In this document: positions 12,694 to 27,151 of the stretch, piece after piece
How positions within the stretch are numbered: the first letter of the stretch is position 1
How the letters are laid out: each line of letters begins with the position of its first letter
From: Sindora glabra
Lineage: Eukaryota > Streptophyta > Magnoliopsida > Fabales > Fabaceae
Direction of reading: 5' to 3'
Assembly (NCBI GenBank): GCA_020226215.1
Contig: CM035236.1
Coordinates: 9,119,001 to 9,183,000, forward strand
DNA length: 64,000 bases
Program-made: the position numbers and the translations under genes
Notes under the pieces: generated by a model
What the model saw: only the letters and a program-made list of their open reading frames with translations
What the model was told of the DNA's origin: nothing
Database searches by the model: none

Positions 12694-14879
12694 TGAGTGA
12701 TACATCGAAGGCAATGCTTGGGTGGGACGGGGTGATTGGACTGAGGGTACTGTTAGTGTGAATTTACTCGTCTTAGATTATGCAGTCGTAAGAGGAGGTA
12801 TAAGCAGTGCAAGCCTTTACTATTTGAGTAGAGAAGTGAGTTCGAAGAAATAGATCTTCTTGCTGCTCTTGAACCAATTATTGACTCTACTCAAGTTGCT
12901 ATTGATTTTATTGTAGTTGATCCTATAACTTAATAACCTGGGAGAAATGTTGTGACTCTATCCAGAAGCTGGAGGTGCTAGGGGAAGGGAACAATTGGCT
13001 AGTAAGCATATGACTGACTTCTTTCTTGTATCCTGGATGAGTTAACGAGCACATGACCGACTGCTTTCTTGTATCCTAGACGAGTGCTAAGTACTTTATT
13101 AGTGATAACAGCCTCGTTAATTTGTATAAGAGTGTTAGGCGAGCTAATGGATGATACATTAGACTATGTGTGCTAAGTCACTAACTTAATCATCCTCACC
13201 TTGATTTATTAAAATAAAAACAATTATAAGGATTACACCATATGTTCATAAAATTTCTTTTATTAAAATTTAGGATTTAACTAATTTACATATTACTCCT
13301 TCAGAGTTAGATATACCTACCCTTATCTTATACATGTGTCAGTTTTTAAAGTTTTCTAGTATCAACTATATCTCACTTGTGTCCTTATTTCTTTATTTAT
13401 GTTTCACAAAAAAAAAGATGAACATGATTATTGGCTTGACGAATAGATTATACATTTAAATCATAAATGATAAGTTAAATTACCTTATCATAATGATGTG
13501 CTGTAATGGATTTCAATCCATTCTAGTCATTCATTACCTTTTTCACCCTATTCTTTGTAATTCTCATAGACAACTCCTTTAAATTGAGAAATAACCATAC
13601 AAAATTTTAATGTTTAAGAGTCACAACTGAAATATAATTTAGATGTATGAAATAATTACATAAATTTATTAAATATCATACTTGCTCTATAATAATAGCT
13701 ATAAAAAAGTTCACATATCTTTATTAGGTTTAAGGAGAGACAAATGGTAGTATAAAGCACTTAGCATAATCTAAGTTGAGCCCCTGCTCCCAATCACCCC
13801 CATGTTGGAGAAAGCACTTGTTCAATTAATATTTTCGGTTGTTGTAAAGGTTGGCAACAGTTCACATCAAACCACTAATCACCCTTTGCCATTCAAGCTT
13901 AGAAAGATCTTGAAACTTGAAATGGAATTACATTAGAAGACATTTAATAAATTTGTAAGTACTATATCCAATAATTTCAATATTGAATATAAAACAATAA
14001 AGATATTGAGGAAATCGATACTTACAAAAACCTCTTACACGACTCTATCTCATAATTATTGAGTTATCGACTGCCATGATTTATAGTAAGGTGGGATGTG
14101 GGCTCAAATAATATTACCAATATTGTGTGGGAGATAGCTAGCATTCTGACTAATCATATGCCATGTACTAGTTGTATCAAACTGTACAGGCATTAGTCTT
14201 CCTTTTCTCTTTTCCATCTTCTCACATAACCTAAAGGATCTATTCGAGCCCCTCTTTCCCAGATATATAACTTTAATGGATAAGAAAAAATGTTAGTACT
14301 ATGAATTTATATATAATGAATGATCAACTTAAGTATGCATATTAAGAAAAAAAAAACTTGATCCCTCACAATGCAATGGAATGCGTATAGGCCGATATGG
14401 AGGGCCTTTCTATCATCACCTCTATGGTATCATGTCTTGACATCAATCATGGTTAGAAAAATATACGTTTTATAAACATTTAAGAGAAAAGTCCATAATT
14501 GAACCAATTGATGATAACACATAAATTTTTGTATTTGTATAATAAAATTACATAATTTACTTTTACATATTTATGATTTATAATACAAAAAAATATTAAA
14601 CCCTAATCTGAGTCAATGTTAATGAAAGTAACAAGCTAATCCTCATGCTCATCAATTTCTCCATCATCATCAAATTGTAGAAGCCCTTCCTTTATATAAT
14701 CTTCAATCATTTCATCTTCCAAGCTGTCTTCATTTTTTATGAAGTCATTCACTCCTTCTGCGGTAGAACTAGTATTCCCAAAAGATAAAACAATTAAAGG
14801 ACTATTTTTTTATACCTTAAGCTTATTAAGTGAAAATATCTAAGGTCAACTTTGATGTTGAAATTGGAGGGTTAATGTT

Positions 14880-17800
14880 CTGCAAGAATGACAAGTCTTG
14901 TGTATTGACATCTTCAGGTAGATTCTATATGTTATGATATATCATATTATGCATAACCCTCCAATTTAACCTATTAGAAAGATTCTTAATGTAGACGACT
15001 TATTTTGCTTAGGTTACAAGTATATAAGGGTTATTTTCATACCATTACCCACTAACGAAGATGTTTATAATGTTATTGTCAATACAAAGTTTCTTCTTTC
15101 TTGGATCAGTGTCATACTATTTACACTTGAATAGATTTACATTGTATTTATTTAAATAAGTTAACTCTATGATGTCCTCTAACACACCATAAAATATGTT
15201 ACCATTAGTTTTTGAAATGAAAATGCCATTATTCTATGTTTATACTTCACATCCTGAGTTTCAATCACAAAGCATACTCCATTTAAAACACATGCTAAAT
15301 ACATCATAATAATAAAACTGGGACTGACAACTAATGATAGTAGCTCTTTAATGGTTTTCGGGAAACCATTCTTATGTAAATAATACATTTGTGAAAATAA
15401 CATTTCCAACAAAAATTAAATTGGGAAAAAGGTATAACTAAGGAATAATATTTACGTAATTAGTATAACATGGTTAGAAACTACACATATTTACCTTAAA
15501 GTAAAATCATGCAAGGAATTTTATTCTTTGTAACTGATCAATGTTTTCACCATCATCTTATTCAAGTTCTTATCAATGTTCATTACACAATATATGTATT
15601 TTAGTCTGTTATAATTAATTAAGACAAAATTATGAATAATTATAGAGATTTATTAAAGATACTTTTCAATTTTAGCATAGTTATTCAAGATGTACCATAT
15701 GGTAACATCTCGATCTCTCTTGTCAAAGTGAGAAATGGTCTTCTTCCTTACTAATTGACATTAAGACATGAACACTGATAATGCCTTTTTAGCATTTTTA
15801 GATGCTATATCTTGGTTTTAGTTAGGCCGATTGAATCTAGTTTTTACTCTTTTTAGCTACGTGGAACAAAATGTTAATACCTTATCAATAATATATCCTT
15901 TTGTAATTAAACATTCAGGTTGAACATAATTCATGACATAATCCTTTAACTTTTATGTATCTTTCATATAGGTACATTTATAAAAAATAAACAAGACCAC
16001 CCTACAATGCTTCATCAGGCAAGTGCATCATTGGGTGAACTATTATGTCAAAGAATGTTGGAGAATATATCTTTTCAAACTTACACAAAATGATGACAAT
16101 ATATTTCTTAGCTTACTAGATATCTCTCTTATTAAAAGTTCTAACGCATATTTAGTTGAAGAAGTTGTATAACTCAACAATTAGACAGTGATAGTTCCTT
16201 TAGCAAAAGTGCTTGGATCGAAGGTCGTAACAATCTCTGCATGATAACATGATAACATGATAGTTATGTGATTTCAACTTCATATCATGACTAGTCACAT
16301 TCTTCTTGAAATTCCTAGCAAATCTATTAGGAAATTTCACATTTGTTATAAATTAGCAAAACTGTCTTTGTTTGTCTTAGTTGAGTGTGTATACAGCATG
16401 TGGTTTAAAAAGCTTATCCCTCTCCTCATATAGATGTAGTTCTTGCTTTATATTCATGTCTATTAGATCTTATGTTACATTTTTCGTATTTTTTATTTTG
16501 TGCTCAATGTCTTATTTTATACTTAATATCTAATAATGTACCCAAAATATTATCACACATATTTTTCTTAACATACATTACATCAATATTATGCCTCAGG
16601 TTTAATGTTAGCCAATACGAGAGGTTGAAGAATATAGTCTTTTTACTTTAATTAAGTTTATCAGCATATCTTTTCCATTTTAGACCACTAAACTAAGTAT
16701 GATTTTCAAAAAGTCTCTAAGCTACTTTACCTAGTTGGTCTATGAAACTTTCATTGGTAAAAGGGCAAGGAGGGGCTTTCCTTTCCAACCTTCCGTTAAA
16801 CTTCTTCCTATTTCTCCATGCATGACTTCTCAGAAGCTAATGACAATGATCAATATAGGCTACTTTCCCTCAAAATTGAATTGATGGAGTATCGTTATTA
16901 TACCTAAGGCGTAATTTATAGCCTTATCCACTCCATTTAGAAAGACTATTTCATATAGGAAAATCATTCACAGTCTACAATAATGCTGCCCACATATTAA
17001 ACATCTTATTTGTATTAGTATCTCGAATCTTAATACTCTCTTAAGAATGTCTCAACTTTTCTACAACCAATTTTAAGAAGATATTGATATCTTTGTTTAG
17101 AAACTGTGATCCCAATATTAATAGAGCCAACATGAAAAAAGACTAATTCATATAAATTTATAATGGCAAGTTATAGGTAGTCATCACTACTAGCCACATG
17201 TTATAAGATAAGTTCATATCATTAAAAGGATTAAATCTGTCTACACTTAAGCTTAACCTAATGTTCTGCAGGTTTATAAAGAAATCGGTATGCCTCCTAT
17301 CAAATTCCTACCAAGTTTCTCTATCAACAAGATGTCGCATTACCTCAAGCTCTATTGACCTTCCTATATGATGTCATATTACATCCTTTGTAATGTCTTT
17401 CGATCTATACAATTGCTTTAGTTGATAAGTCAATGGAAAACATTAACCCACTTTTTAAGGTACCTTTTTTTTCTTTCATGTTTTTATCTATCCATTAACT
17501 TTTTCCATAAATTGGATAATTATCCTTCGTAACGTATTTTTTTCAAAAAAAGTGCACGATTATACTTGCAACATGGATTAACTTATACCCTAACCTTAGT
17601 TTATTGAGTCCATTTCTTTACACCATAATGTGATTTTGGCAATCTATTATCTTTCAAAAGTGTCTTTTTCAACAATTTCAAAAGAGCATCAAATGACTTG
17701 TTAATAACTTATGTAGCACTTTCAAATGCATGAGTTTCACTAGAAAATTCAAGGTTGAAAATGTTATGCATCCTAAATCAGTTCTATTTTCACTTGTTTA

Positions 17801-18245
17801 AAAAGGTTATTGTAATTGCTACAATTTAATCTAATGTCTCCCTCAGATGCGTCTTCATTCCCTTCTTTATCATCCTAAACTATTTCTTCAATTATATAAG
17901 GACTGATGAAATCATGTATAATATTCATCATCTCGTCTTTATCATCAAAGCCACCTCCCGCCCCCCAAAAGTTGAATCACCACCTCATTATGATGTACTT
18001 AATTCATATATAATGGATAAAATTCATTATGTATAATATGTGCCTTCAACATTGCTAATTTTTGAAATAATAGATTCCTGCACTTCTTATATTGGCATCT
18101 CACCAAACCTTTTTTGTCAACTAAGTTTTTTACTTTATCAACAAATGTCAATGTACCATGCTAATGCACCATTACAATAGTCGTTTGGCAAGCGATCTCA
18201 TAGATATATCTAACTTTTATTTATAAACATCGTATAACTGAACAT
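14880..18245 (-). pseudogene. Degenerate TNP2 transposase of the CACTA element
   Basis: Translated in pieces from high to low coordinates, the usual CACTA transposase order is visible. About 18245-17960: a transposase-associated domain (INKSWIYL, then a VRCQYKKCRN zinc-binding-like segment and HIIHNEFYPLY). About 17350-16700: the Transposase_21/TNP2 core (FDRRHTDFFI, VDRFNPFNDMNLSYNMW, MFNMWAALL, TVNDFPI). About 16350-15700: DUF4218 (RFARNFKKNVTSHDMKLKSH, VELYNFFN, PTFFDIIVHPMMHLPDEAL, YERYM). About 15415-14950: a DUF4216-like tail (ACVLNGVCFVIETQD; NLFKCK). Numerous stops (for example after the DEAL motif) and frame changes break it. No functional protein is expected. Confidence 0.75.
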
Positions 18246-21206
18246 GAAGAAAATAATTTCTTATAGAATTGAGTATTATAATCAATGTTTATTATATGTC
18301 TTAAATCTATTATATCACTCCAATTCTAAAAGGTAAGGCTTCATTCTGTTTAAGATATTTGTATAGTTATGATTGTATTAATTTATCCACGTTTATCCTT
18401 TCTTAGATGTAAAAATTTTAGTAACATCTCCTTATAGTTCTTCAAATGCATAAACTGTATATTAATATATTTCATACCCAAAGAATAGTGAAGATGCCAA
18501 GAAATTTTTATAATATCAAACAAGAACCAAATAAATTATTAATAACAACTATAGGATATATCCCAAATTATTTAACTTTATAGTACAATTCAAGGATTAG
18601 TTGGCTTATAAAGATCAACCGACCCTTGAATAAGTTTGAACTTAAAGTATAAATATAATTTTATTTAAAATTATTGTAAAACTACATTTACAATAATTTT
18701 AAATTTACATTATGATTCCAGTCTATAATTATTCATATATACTATTATTTGCATTGTTGGATTTTTTTTAATTATCTATATAAATTGTTATGTTTAATAT
18801 TTTAGAATTAGGAATTGAATTTTTGAACCTACTCTACTATATTCATAATATGTATAGTTTAAAACTTTTAACAAGATGTATATTTAATGAGTAATATTCT
18901 CAAATTTTCGTAATTATACGTGTCAAATTGACATGAATTATATTTTGAATGAGAATTCTTAATGACATAAAAAAATTTATTTATATCATCATAATATTTT
19001 TATTAAATATACTTATAAGATTTAAAATTTTTGTTTATACATTTTTATTAAAATATATTTATCAAGTTATTTTTTAAAATATTTAATTATATATTTAAAA
19101 TTCTATTTTTATATCAATGAGAATTATGTAAAATATGTCGATATAGATATTATATTTTTACGTAATATTTTATAATTTTTAAAATATATAATTATATATA
19201 ATCTTATTGTTACTTATTTGAATATAATTTGCAAGTATTTTTTTAGTTCTTATTATTTATTTATATAATATCTAATGTTATTGTTAAGTATATAAGAAAT
19301 TTAATTTTTTAATTATTTAAAATTCTTTATTCATATATTCAATGTATAATTATTTAGATGTATTGCCATGATTTGAATTTTTTATGTTTACACATTTTCA
19401 TTAACATATATTTATTAATTTATATTAATTTAAATGTGATTATATATTCAAAATTTTACATTCATATAAATATATTTTTTTCAAATATATTTATGTAATC
19501 ATTATATTTTTATAAGGCATATTTATATTTATATAATCATTATTATTTATTTCTATAATATCTAATTTTATTATTAATTGTAAAAAAATATTGAATATTT
19601 CAATCTATTAAAATGATTTATTTCTATATTCAATATTTTTTTATGTTTTTTATTTTCAATATCTCAATATTTTTTATTTATTTAATATATAACTTTATTT
19701 TTTACATATATAAATATTTTAAATTTTGAAAACTTTCAAAATATCTTATTTATATATTCGTAATATTTTCATTAAATGTATTTATAACATTTGAATTTTT
19801 TATTACACATTTTCAATAAAATATTTTTATTAATTTATATTGAAAATTTTAATTATATGCCTAAAAGTTTATTTTTCATATCAATATATTTTTTAAAATA
19901 TATTTATATAGTTGTTCTAGTTTCATACTTCATATTTTAATTTTTATTATATTATTTCAATTTTAGAAGTAAAATATAACCAAAAATTTGGTATTTTAAA
20001 CTACACCTTAAACGTAAAAATTTATAAATAGAACCTTATAATAACTTCATCTCATGTCAACTTAACTAAATATTTTATACACGTATCATATTTTATAAAA
20101 TTGCAATTTTACCTATTAACATAACAACGATAAAATTTAAATCCATAAATTATAAAACTATGTAATGAAATAAAACTACATAAACACATTTGACTTTTAT
20201 AACATATAAAACCAAATAGAATTATTTCATATCAAAATAATCGTATCATTAAACTAAATTAATGCATTTCATATTAATTACCTCATAAATTACATACTCA
20301 TATAAAATGTAATAAGATTTGATTCATATATCTTTATAAAATAAATCCACTGATCAAATGGAGATCGAATATCAAACACTAACACCAATTAATAGCAGTA
20401 TAAACTAACAATTCAAAATAAATATAAATAAGAAAATACACCACATTGAAAAAAAAAATAAAACATACCAAAAATAAATAAATCCTCCCAGAATCATTGT
20501 CTCTTCATTATGCTTGTTCCTTCCCTACACGAATGAGATTAAAATAACATTGGGGGATATTTATAGCCAAAGGCCCTTTCAATGATGGCATAATTCTCGA
20601 TTGTTGTTAAAGGATCATTGGTAAAAATGAAGGCACTTTCAACAACGACACAGTTGTTAGTAAATTTTTTAGCCAAAAAATGGAATCTTTAACAACAACA
20701 ATTGTTGTTAGTGAAAATAAAGAAATTTTGATTACTAATCTACTTGATAAACTATGATGACGTAGTCATCGTTGAAAGTGCATGACATTTTACCAACGAC
20801 ATAGTTATTGGTAAAGTAAATGGAAGCTTAAGCAGCACAATTTTCTCAAGTGTTCATCACTAACGACAGTGTCATCAGTAAAATGTCATGCACTTTTAAT
20901 GACGACTAAGTCATCGTAATGTATTAGGTAGATTGGTAGTAAAAAATTTTTCTATTTTCACCGACAGCAACTATCATCGTTGAAGGTTTCATTTTCCCGC
21001 CAAATTTTTTCCTATTTTCATTGATAACTTTGTCATCATTATTAATTTTGGCCAATTTTTAGTTAAAAAAATTTCACACTCATAGAATTTTGATGTATCA
21101 CGATGCTTATATCATTAGTAAAAAGTGTTATTATGTAATACCAATGATTAATTTTTTATTGTCACAAATAGTGTCATCATTAAATTTATTATTTCTTATA
21201 GTGTTC

Positions 21207-21990
21207 TTGTCAATCAATTTTCAAAACTCAAGAAGAAAAGAAGATGACTTCAAGAAAAAGTAAAAGAAGAACATGACATTCGCTACTAGAATAAGGCTAC
21301 GAGGTTCAATCTTTATGTTCAAGCAGCTAGTCTAAGTCAGATGCCTACTGATATAGAAGTGTTTTTGGTGTTTATACTCATGTGAACGAGGAGGACATCA
21401 AGGAATTTAAGACCATTAATTAGAAAAGATTTAGATAGGATTTAATTATTTTTTCTACTATGTATTCCATTATATAGTCAAAAGTGTTTAACTTTTAGTT
21501 TTAATTCGTAGGACTAACATTTTAGGATGTTAGAAGAGCATTCTTTTTAGACATCAATTAAGGATAATGAAGGTAGCTTAGCAAAGGGTAACAAGATTAC
21601 CATTTGGATGGAGATAGTTGACTATAAAAAAGGTTGTATTTATAGTATAAGATTAGAGGTGATTAGGTTGTTAGGCCTTCATCCATCATGGCTAGTTCGT
21701 CCTTGCAAGCTAAGGTATAAGAGCTATAAAGCATTATTAAGCAATAAAATGCGAAGCTTACGGAGGCATGAGAAGAGCTTATGTAAAACAACTAGGTCAT
21801 AACAATATAGTAGTAGCAGCTTGCTATCTAGTAGAGCTAGATTGAGTGATATGACTGCTACTTTAGCCATTTGTTCAAGAAATTGAATATTCCTACCAAA
21901 CTACCATTGGAGGATGAAGCACTAGTTGATTAGGGAGGAAAATACCATTAAGAGCAATAACAAGAGGATGAATGAGGCTAGTTTAAGATT
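21207..21990 (+). pseudogene. Relic of a CACTA-type ORF (Transposase_24-like), tentative
   Basis: Degenerate plus-strand phrases include MPTDIEVFLV followed by a shifted THVNEEDIKEFK, and further on KGNKITIWMEIVDYKKGCIY. These resemble the 'vfl-tHt...Fvd' and 'Gr-yGlGsea' motifs of plant En/Spm ORF proteins. Several stops and shifts are present. It adjoins the right end of the intact-ended CACTA and may be part of an older element into which that one jumped. This is a weak identification. Confidence 0.3.
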
Positions 21991-21991
21991 C

Positions 21992-21994
<3 letters not shown>

Positions 21995-22053
<59 letters not shown>
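21995..22053. repeat. (TA)n microsatellite
   Basis: About 29 uninterrupted TA dinucleotides. It is self-complementary and prone to cruciform formation and length change. Confidence 0.95.
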
Positions 22054-22057
<4 letters not shown>

Positions 22058-22534
22058 TTTCATTATTTTCATAAATAAATTTCATTGATTTCATTTTTTT
22101 ATATTATATGGATAAATTATTAAAATCCAATAATATAAAATTCAATTGGGAAAATTTGATTGTTGAATAAATATTTATTTTGGTTAAATTATATTGATGT
22201 AGTATTTTTTTCTTGAGTTGCTATAAAAACAAGTAACATATTACTAATATTTCCTATATTACCAATGGGTTTATGAATAATAATGCCAATAATTTTCAAG
22301 AAATCTCCATATTAATGATAGATTTACTAATGAATCATATTTAATAACAAACTATTTCATTTATAATTGAAAGCAATATACATATATTTTTCTTATATTA
22401 CTAACAGAAATAGCAATAAACATTTTATGAAAAATTTAGTGACAAATATTGATTATAAGATAAAGTAGGTTGCAACTTTACTAATAGAATTAGCGATGGA
22501 TGTAAAAATCTATCGTTAAATCGATTATTGGCAC

Positions 22535-23504
22535 TAGAGGTGTTAAAATATGTTGAGTTTAACGGGTTAACTTGTGATTGGTATAATTTTACTTGACTTG
22601 CAATTAGTACGGAAAATGATAATAGTGGCCCGACCTGGTAAAGGATTGGGATTGATTAACCTAATTTGGTAAAGGATTAGAACTGATAAGTGATAATCCA
22701 TCAGGTTATTAGATTAGCCTGTTAGTCTGATAATAGTAATAAGTAATAAATAAATAATTTATTATTATATATTTAACTTTTATATAGATATTAAAATAAT
22801 AATTTTGATATATTAAAATTATATATATGAACAATATAAAATAATTTTTAATATTAAAATTAATAAATTTATATATTTAGTATTATTAATATATATTATA
22901 TAATTTTATCAAAATAAATAATTATATTAAAATTTGAATTAGTAATTTAATATTAAAATTTGAATTATTTAAAAATTTTAAATAAATAATTTTCACATTA
23001 ATTTTAAATATATTATATACATATATATAATATAATACATTATTATTTATTTTTTATTGTTATAGATAAATTATTATAATTATTTTTATTAATATATTAT
23101 TTGTATGAGTATTTATTTATATGTATTTGATAATATATAAATTATTAAATATATTTAGTTTTATATATAATACTTTGAACTTAATCAATTTATATTTAAT
23201 AATATAAATTTATTTTATTAGATAAAATAAATATATAAATATAATATAAATATATAATATAAAATTCTTGATTAATATAAAATTTAAATTATTTTATTAA
23301 ATGTATATATTATTAAATACAAATTCACACATTTATTAGATTTTAATAATATATATTTAATAATATATATTTATGTTTATATATAATACATATGATAATA
23401 ATATTATTATATTTAATAAATGATAATAATAGATTTTAAATAACTAATGATGTAAAATTAATAATAAATAAATAACTAATATGATGATGATAATGATGAT
23501 GATG

Positions 23505-23546
<42 letters not shown>

Positions 23547-23721
23547 TGTAACGAGTTACAAAAACTCGTCTAATAAATCTCAACCTGGAATTGAGACTAG
23601 AATTGGTATTATAACAACCCGATCTAATGAAAAAGTAGTTTGGTTTGGGACTAATTCGACGTATAATTTTTGCCCATTGGGTTACTTGGTAAAGTTGGGT
23701 TAACCCATTTTAACAGGCCTA
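22535..23721. mobile_element. Non-autonomous hAT-type element with 8-bp target duplication
   Basis: The left end TAGAGGTGTTAAAAT (22535) and the right end, read inversely, TAGGCCTGTTAAAAT (to 23721) are terminal inverted repeats with 13 of 15 bases equal, typical of hAT ends (TAGnGGTGT...). They are flanked by ATTGGCAC (22527-22534) and ATTAGCAC (23722-23729), an 8-bp duplication with one change. The interior is AT-rich and carries ATGATG and AAT runs; no transposase is present. Length 1,187 bp. Confidence 0.75.
23508..23545. repeat. (AAT)n microsatellite inside the hAT element
   Basis: About twelve ATA/AAT triplets follow a short ATG-rich tract near 23480. Simple repeat without coding role. 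Confidence 0.85.
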
Positions 23722-23850
23722 ATTAGCACATAGTTTACTAATGAATTTTATTCTATCACTAAATCCATTATTAATTAAATAAATAATTGATTAAAAATAT
23801 TAGCAATAGATTTTTCTATTGCTAAATGGTAAATTTTTTATAGTAAAAAA

Positions 23851-26764
23851 TATATGATCCTTCAGCATTAGCTTTGTAGCATTAAAGGTATTTTAACATC
23901 TCCGTTGAAATTACAGTCAACTTGTTTTACCTATCATTGAATAATAAAAAAGAATTACAAAATATCTGTTATGTGTGTGAAAGATTGCAGATTTTATATT
24001 GAGGGAAGGAAAAAATATGATAACCATGGTAGGAAAAGTTGAACAAAAAAATCAAGTAAACAAATACATTAGTGACAGAGAGAGATAATTGAAATAAACA
24101 TTTAAATGTTGTCGTAAAGATAGAGTTGGAATTAGAATTTAAATTTATCTCTGAAAATGAACAATCATTTAAATCCTCTTGCTAAGCAAGAATTAAAATT
24201 GAAATTTTCATTAAAAAATTGTAAATACTATTTCTTATGTTGACTTATCATTAGAAGCATAACTTGAATTTAGAGGATATGCTCACAAATTGTAAAAGTA
24301 CAATTATCATGATAATAGCTAATTGAGAGATAATTGTAAAATCACAATTCTAATGATGATAGTTAATTGAGAGAATTAATAATAATTGTTTAGATTTGGA
24401 AGAGATACAATCATTAGGATAACAATGTAATTAATTAATAGCAAGAATATTTCAGTTGTGTAAATTGGCATGTGTAGGCACGTGTTTTTTAGTCCAGACT
24501 TGATTGAGAAAGTGTGCTATGATGTAAAAAATATTGTTAATATTATTTCTTTATATTTTCACCTCTTAGGGTGTTACATATGTTCAATTTAATGGAATCG
24601 ATCTTGTCTTGTGATTGAGTTATAATTTTACAATGTTATTGAATTATTTGATAATTGGATTTTGATATTGTTTTAGCTTTTTTTGCTATAATTTGAATTT
24701 TAAAGATCCAATTAAAGTGATATTTATGATGTTGGAAATATGAGAGGAAGCTTTAAAACTTTTGTATTTTGACTAGAACCTAGTTCAAACATTTGAAGGT
24801 TCAAATTTGATTGTAAAAATGAAGCTGTGTTATTATCTAATCAGATTCAATTATAATTTTTGGGTCATATCTAAAGTTTTAGGATTTCAAATAAGGTCAA
24901 ACTAGCATCTAAGATTATCTTAAATCCAACCAAAGAACTTTTATATATGGGGATTGGTGAAACTATACTGTTTTAATGGTCATACACTAGTCAAAAATTG
25001 ACCTATTAGAATTTACTACTATGAGCATTGCTAGTGATTTGGATTATAAATTATGCCATGGGTTTCTAAACTAAGTAAACCAATTCATTGTAACCTTAAA
25101 AGACATCATAACTTGGTCTAGTATGTTCTTTAGCTTAAGAGATTAGATATAATTAGGTTTTGTGCCTCTAAAGTATTCATTGAAATTAGACAACAATCAT
25201 CTCTTCTCCAAGTTTCTTGTATGAACCACCGTGAGTGATTGATTTCTTTTGAAAATTCAAGGATTTAGCAATCAATTATGGTTTGATTTTAAGGCTCTTC
25301 TCTTTAAATTATTTATCATTCAATTATCTCTTCTTTTTTTTTTTTTACTCTTGTTGTGAATGACTGTTTAGATAATTTTCTAAATATAATTAGCTAGTTG
25401 ATTATTAGTTGTATTTTATAGGTAAATAATTAGTTGCAAATAATTCTTGTTTGTATTTTAGTTGTAATTGATTGAAATTAGTAATAATTAGTCTTTAATG
25501 ATTTAAAGCTTTGGTGAATCATTAGTTGCATAAGTAAAATAGATAATAAATTTAACAATTGTTACTAGTAGAATTATTAGATTTTATTGTAACTTATTCT
25601 AAATACTTGAAATTATTATTAATTAAATTTAGGTAATTATTCTGAATTGAATTAATAACAAGAGATTGATTAGTCGCTTATTTTGATTTTGTATTATGAA
25701 TTTGCATGCCTATTTTCAATTTTGAGATATTCACAGGTTGAGTAATTAAATTATATGTAGATTCATTAGGTGTTGAAGAGAAACTTAATAGTTAGAGTAA
25801 ATTTTCTTAAATTTGAATTCCATCTTCTGCCATTTTCAATCTAGTTTTGCTTTCAATTCTTTGTTTAAACTACTATTGAAACCCCCTATTTTACCCTTTA
25901 TTTTTGTTAATTGATTTACCCTTGAATTAGCTTGAATAAGTTTAATAATTAATTTTGATGTTAATGATGCTCATCATACTACACTTACCTCTTTATATGA
26001 AGTGACTGTGTATGAGGATGATCAACATGGCACTTTTGAAAAGTTTTATTTTCCATTTTTATATACTCTATATTAAATTCAATATTTACGATGACTATTA
26101 ATGAAGATCAGAAATATCTAGAATTGGCCTCAGGGGACTAGCAGCTTATTGATGGTGTAATTAGATATATAAATATTAAGGGACTCAGAAGAAAGAATAA
26201 GTCTCCAAGTCTGCCACCACGGTTGCCCTAAAGTCATATCAAGTTAGCGTCTTGCGTCTAAGGAAATAAACAATGTGTGCGTGTCCGATGTTGGTTTTGG
26301 ACTATTAACATTTCGCAAGTTATTTTACCAGACTCAAATTTAATATTACAAAGGCTCCTATGTTAGAAATGATGTTAGCTTATCTTTGGCGATGCTAGAA
26401 GATAAATAATAAAAGGTCCATTTCTTTCTTTTTTTAAAATAATTTTATATTTTCACAAGTAAAAGTTGTTGTTTGATACAAGTTATTCTAATTTGTTTTT
26501 AAGAACTTTAATTCAAAACCTGCAACTCAACAACATAAAAAATAGAAATAATTTTTAGGTTACATTTGACAAAAAAATACTTTTTGAAAAATATAATTAT
26601 AAAATATTAATAAAAAATAATTTATTTATTTAATATTAAATATAAAAAATTTGAGAAAAGAAAATTTTCTTTTTTAAAAGAAGATTTTACTTTCCTCTAT
26701 TATTATAATTTTGCATATCATGTTTTTCAAATACAAATATAGGTGGCATTTCACTTTTTTATTA

Positions 26765-26797
<33 letters not shown>

Positions 26798-27151
26798 TGT
26801 AAATAATATTTTGTTATAAAAAATACTTTTCAATGAAACAAACAAAATTTTAGATTTTTTTAATCTATTTTTTTTCTTAATAATAATTTTATAATTAAAT
26901 AAAATATTTTTATATACTTTACTAATTATTTTATAATCTTTATTGTCTCTAAATTTGAAAATAATTTTAAAAAAATAAAAATATATCCAAATAGAATCAA
27001 TGATCAGATTTTTATATCAATTAATGCTCAATAGGAAAAGGTTGATAGTATAAGTATTTATTGTGGTACTTTAACAAGTGCTTGGTGGTTATATCTAATT
27101 GTATGAAGTTATGCAGTCAACCCTTTCTATTTTGGTCAAAGGAGATAAAAT
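23851..27151. other. Gene-poor AT-rich region, probably decayed transposon DNA
   Basis: No credible coding frame above background on either strand. A (TA)n tract lies at about 26765-26800. 25200-25900 has the general feel of an old LTR (near-duplicate phrases on 'attgatt' and 'ttagttg'), but I could not pair it with a second LTR. Confidence 0.4.

Larger units (their letters stand above)
11738..21203 (-). mobile_element. CACTA (En/Spm) transposon, full-length but decayed
   Basis: The left end begins CACTACAAAAAATTAGG at 11738; the right end, read on the minus strand, begins CACTATAAGAAATAATA at 21203. Both are flanked by the 3-bp target duplication TTC (11735-11737 and 21204-21206), the hallmark of CACTA insertion. 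Subterminal zones at 11750-12250 and 20570-21190 contain many short repeats around 'aacgaca' and 'gtcatcgttg', as expected for transposase-binding repeats. The element reads on the minus strand: a broken TNP2-type transposase is recognisable inside. Total length 9,466 bp. Many stops and shifts make it non-autonomous. Confidence 0.85.
22200..23850. mobile_element. Older CACTA-like terminal zone, split by a hAT insertion
   Basis: Short motifs such as 'ttactaatagaattagcgatgg', 'ctatcgttaaatc' and 'tagcaatagatttttctattgc' occur on both sides of the hAT element (22250-22526 and 23730-23840). They look like subterminal repeats of a CACTA-type element. The right limit is probably near 'ttttttatagta' at about 23832-23843, a decayed form of the usual TATAGTG end. 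The left limit is not defined. Confidence 0.35.
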
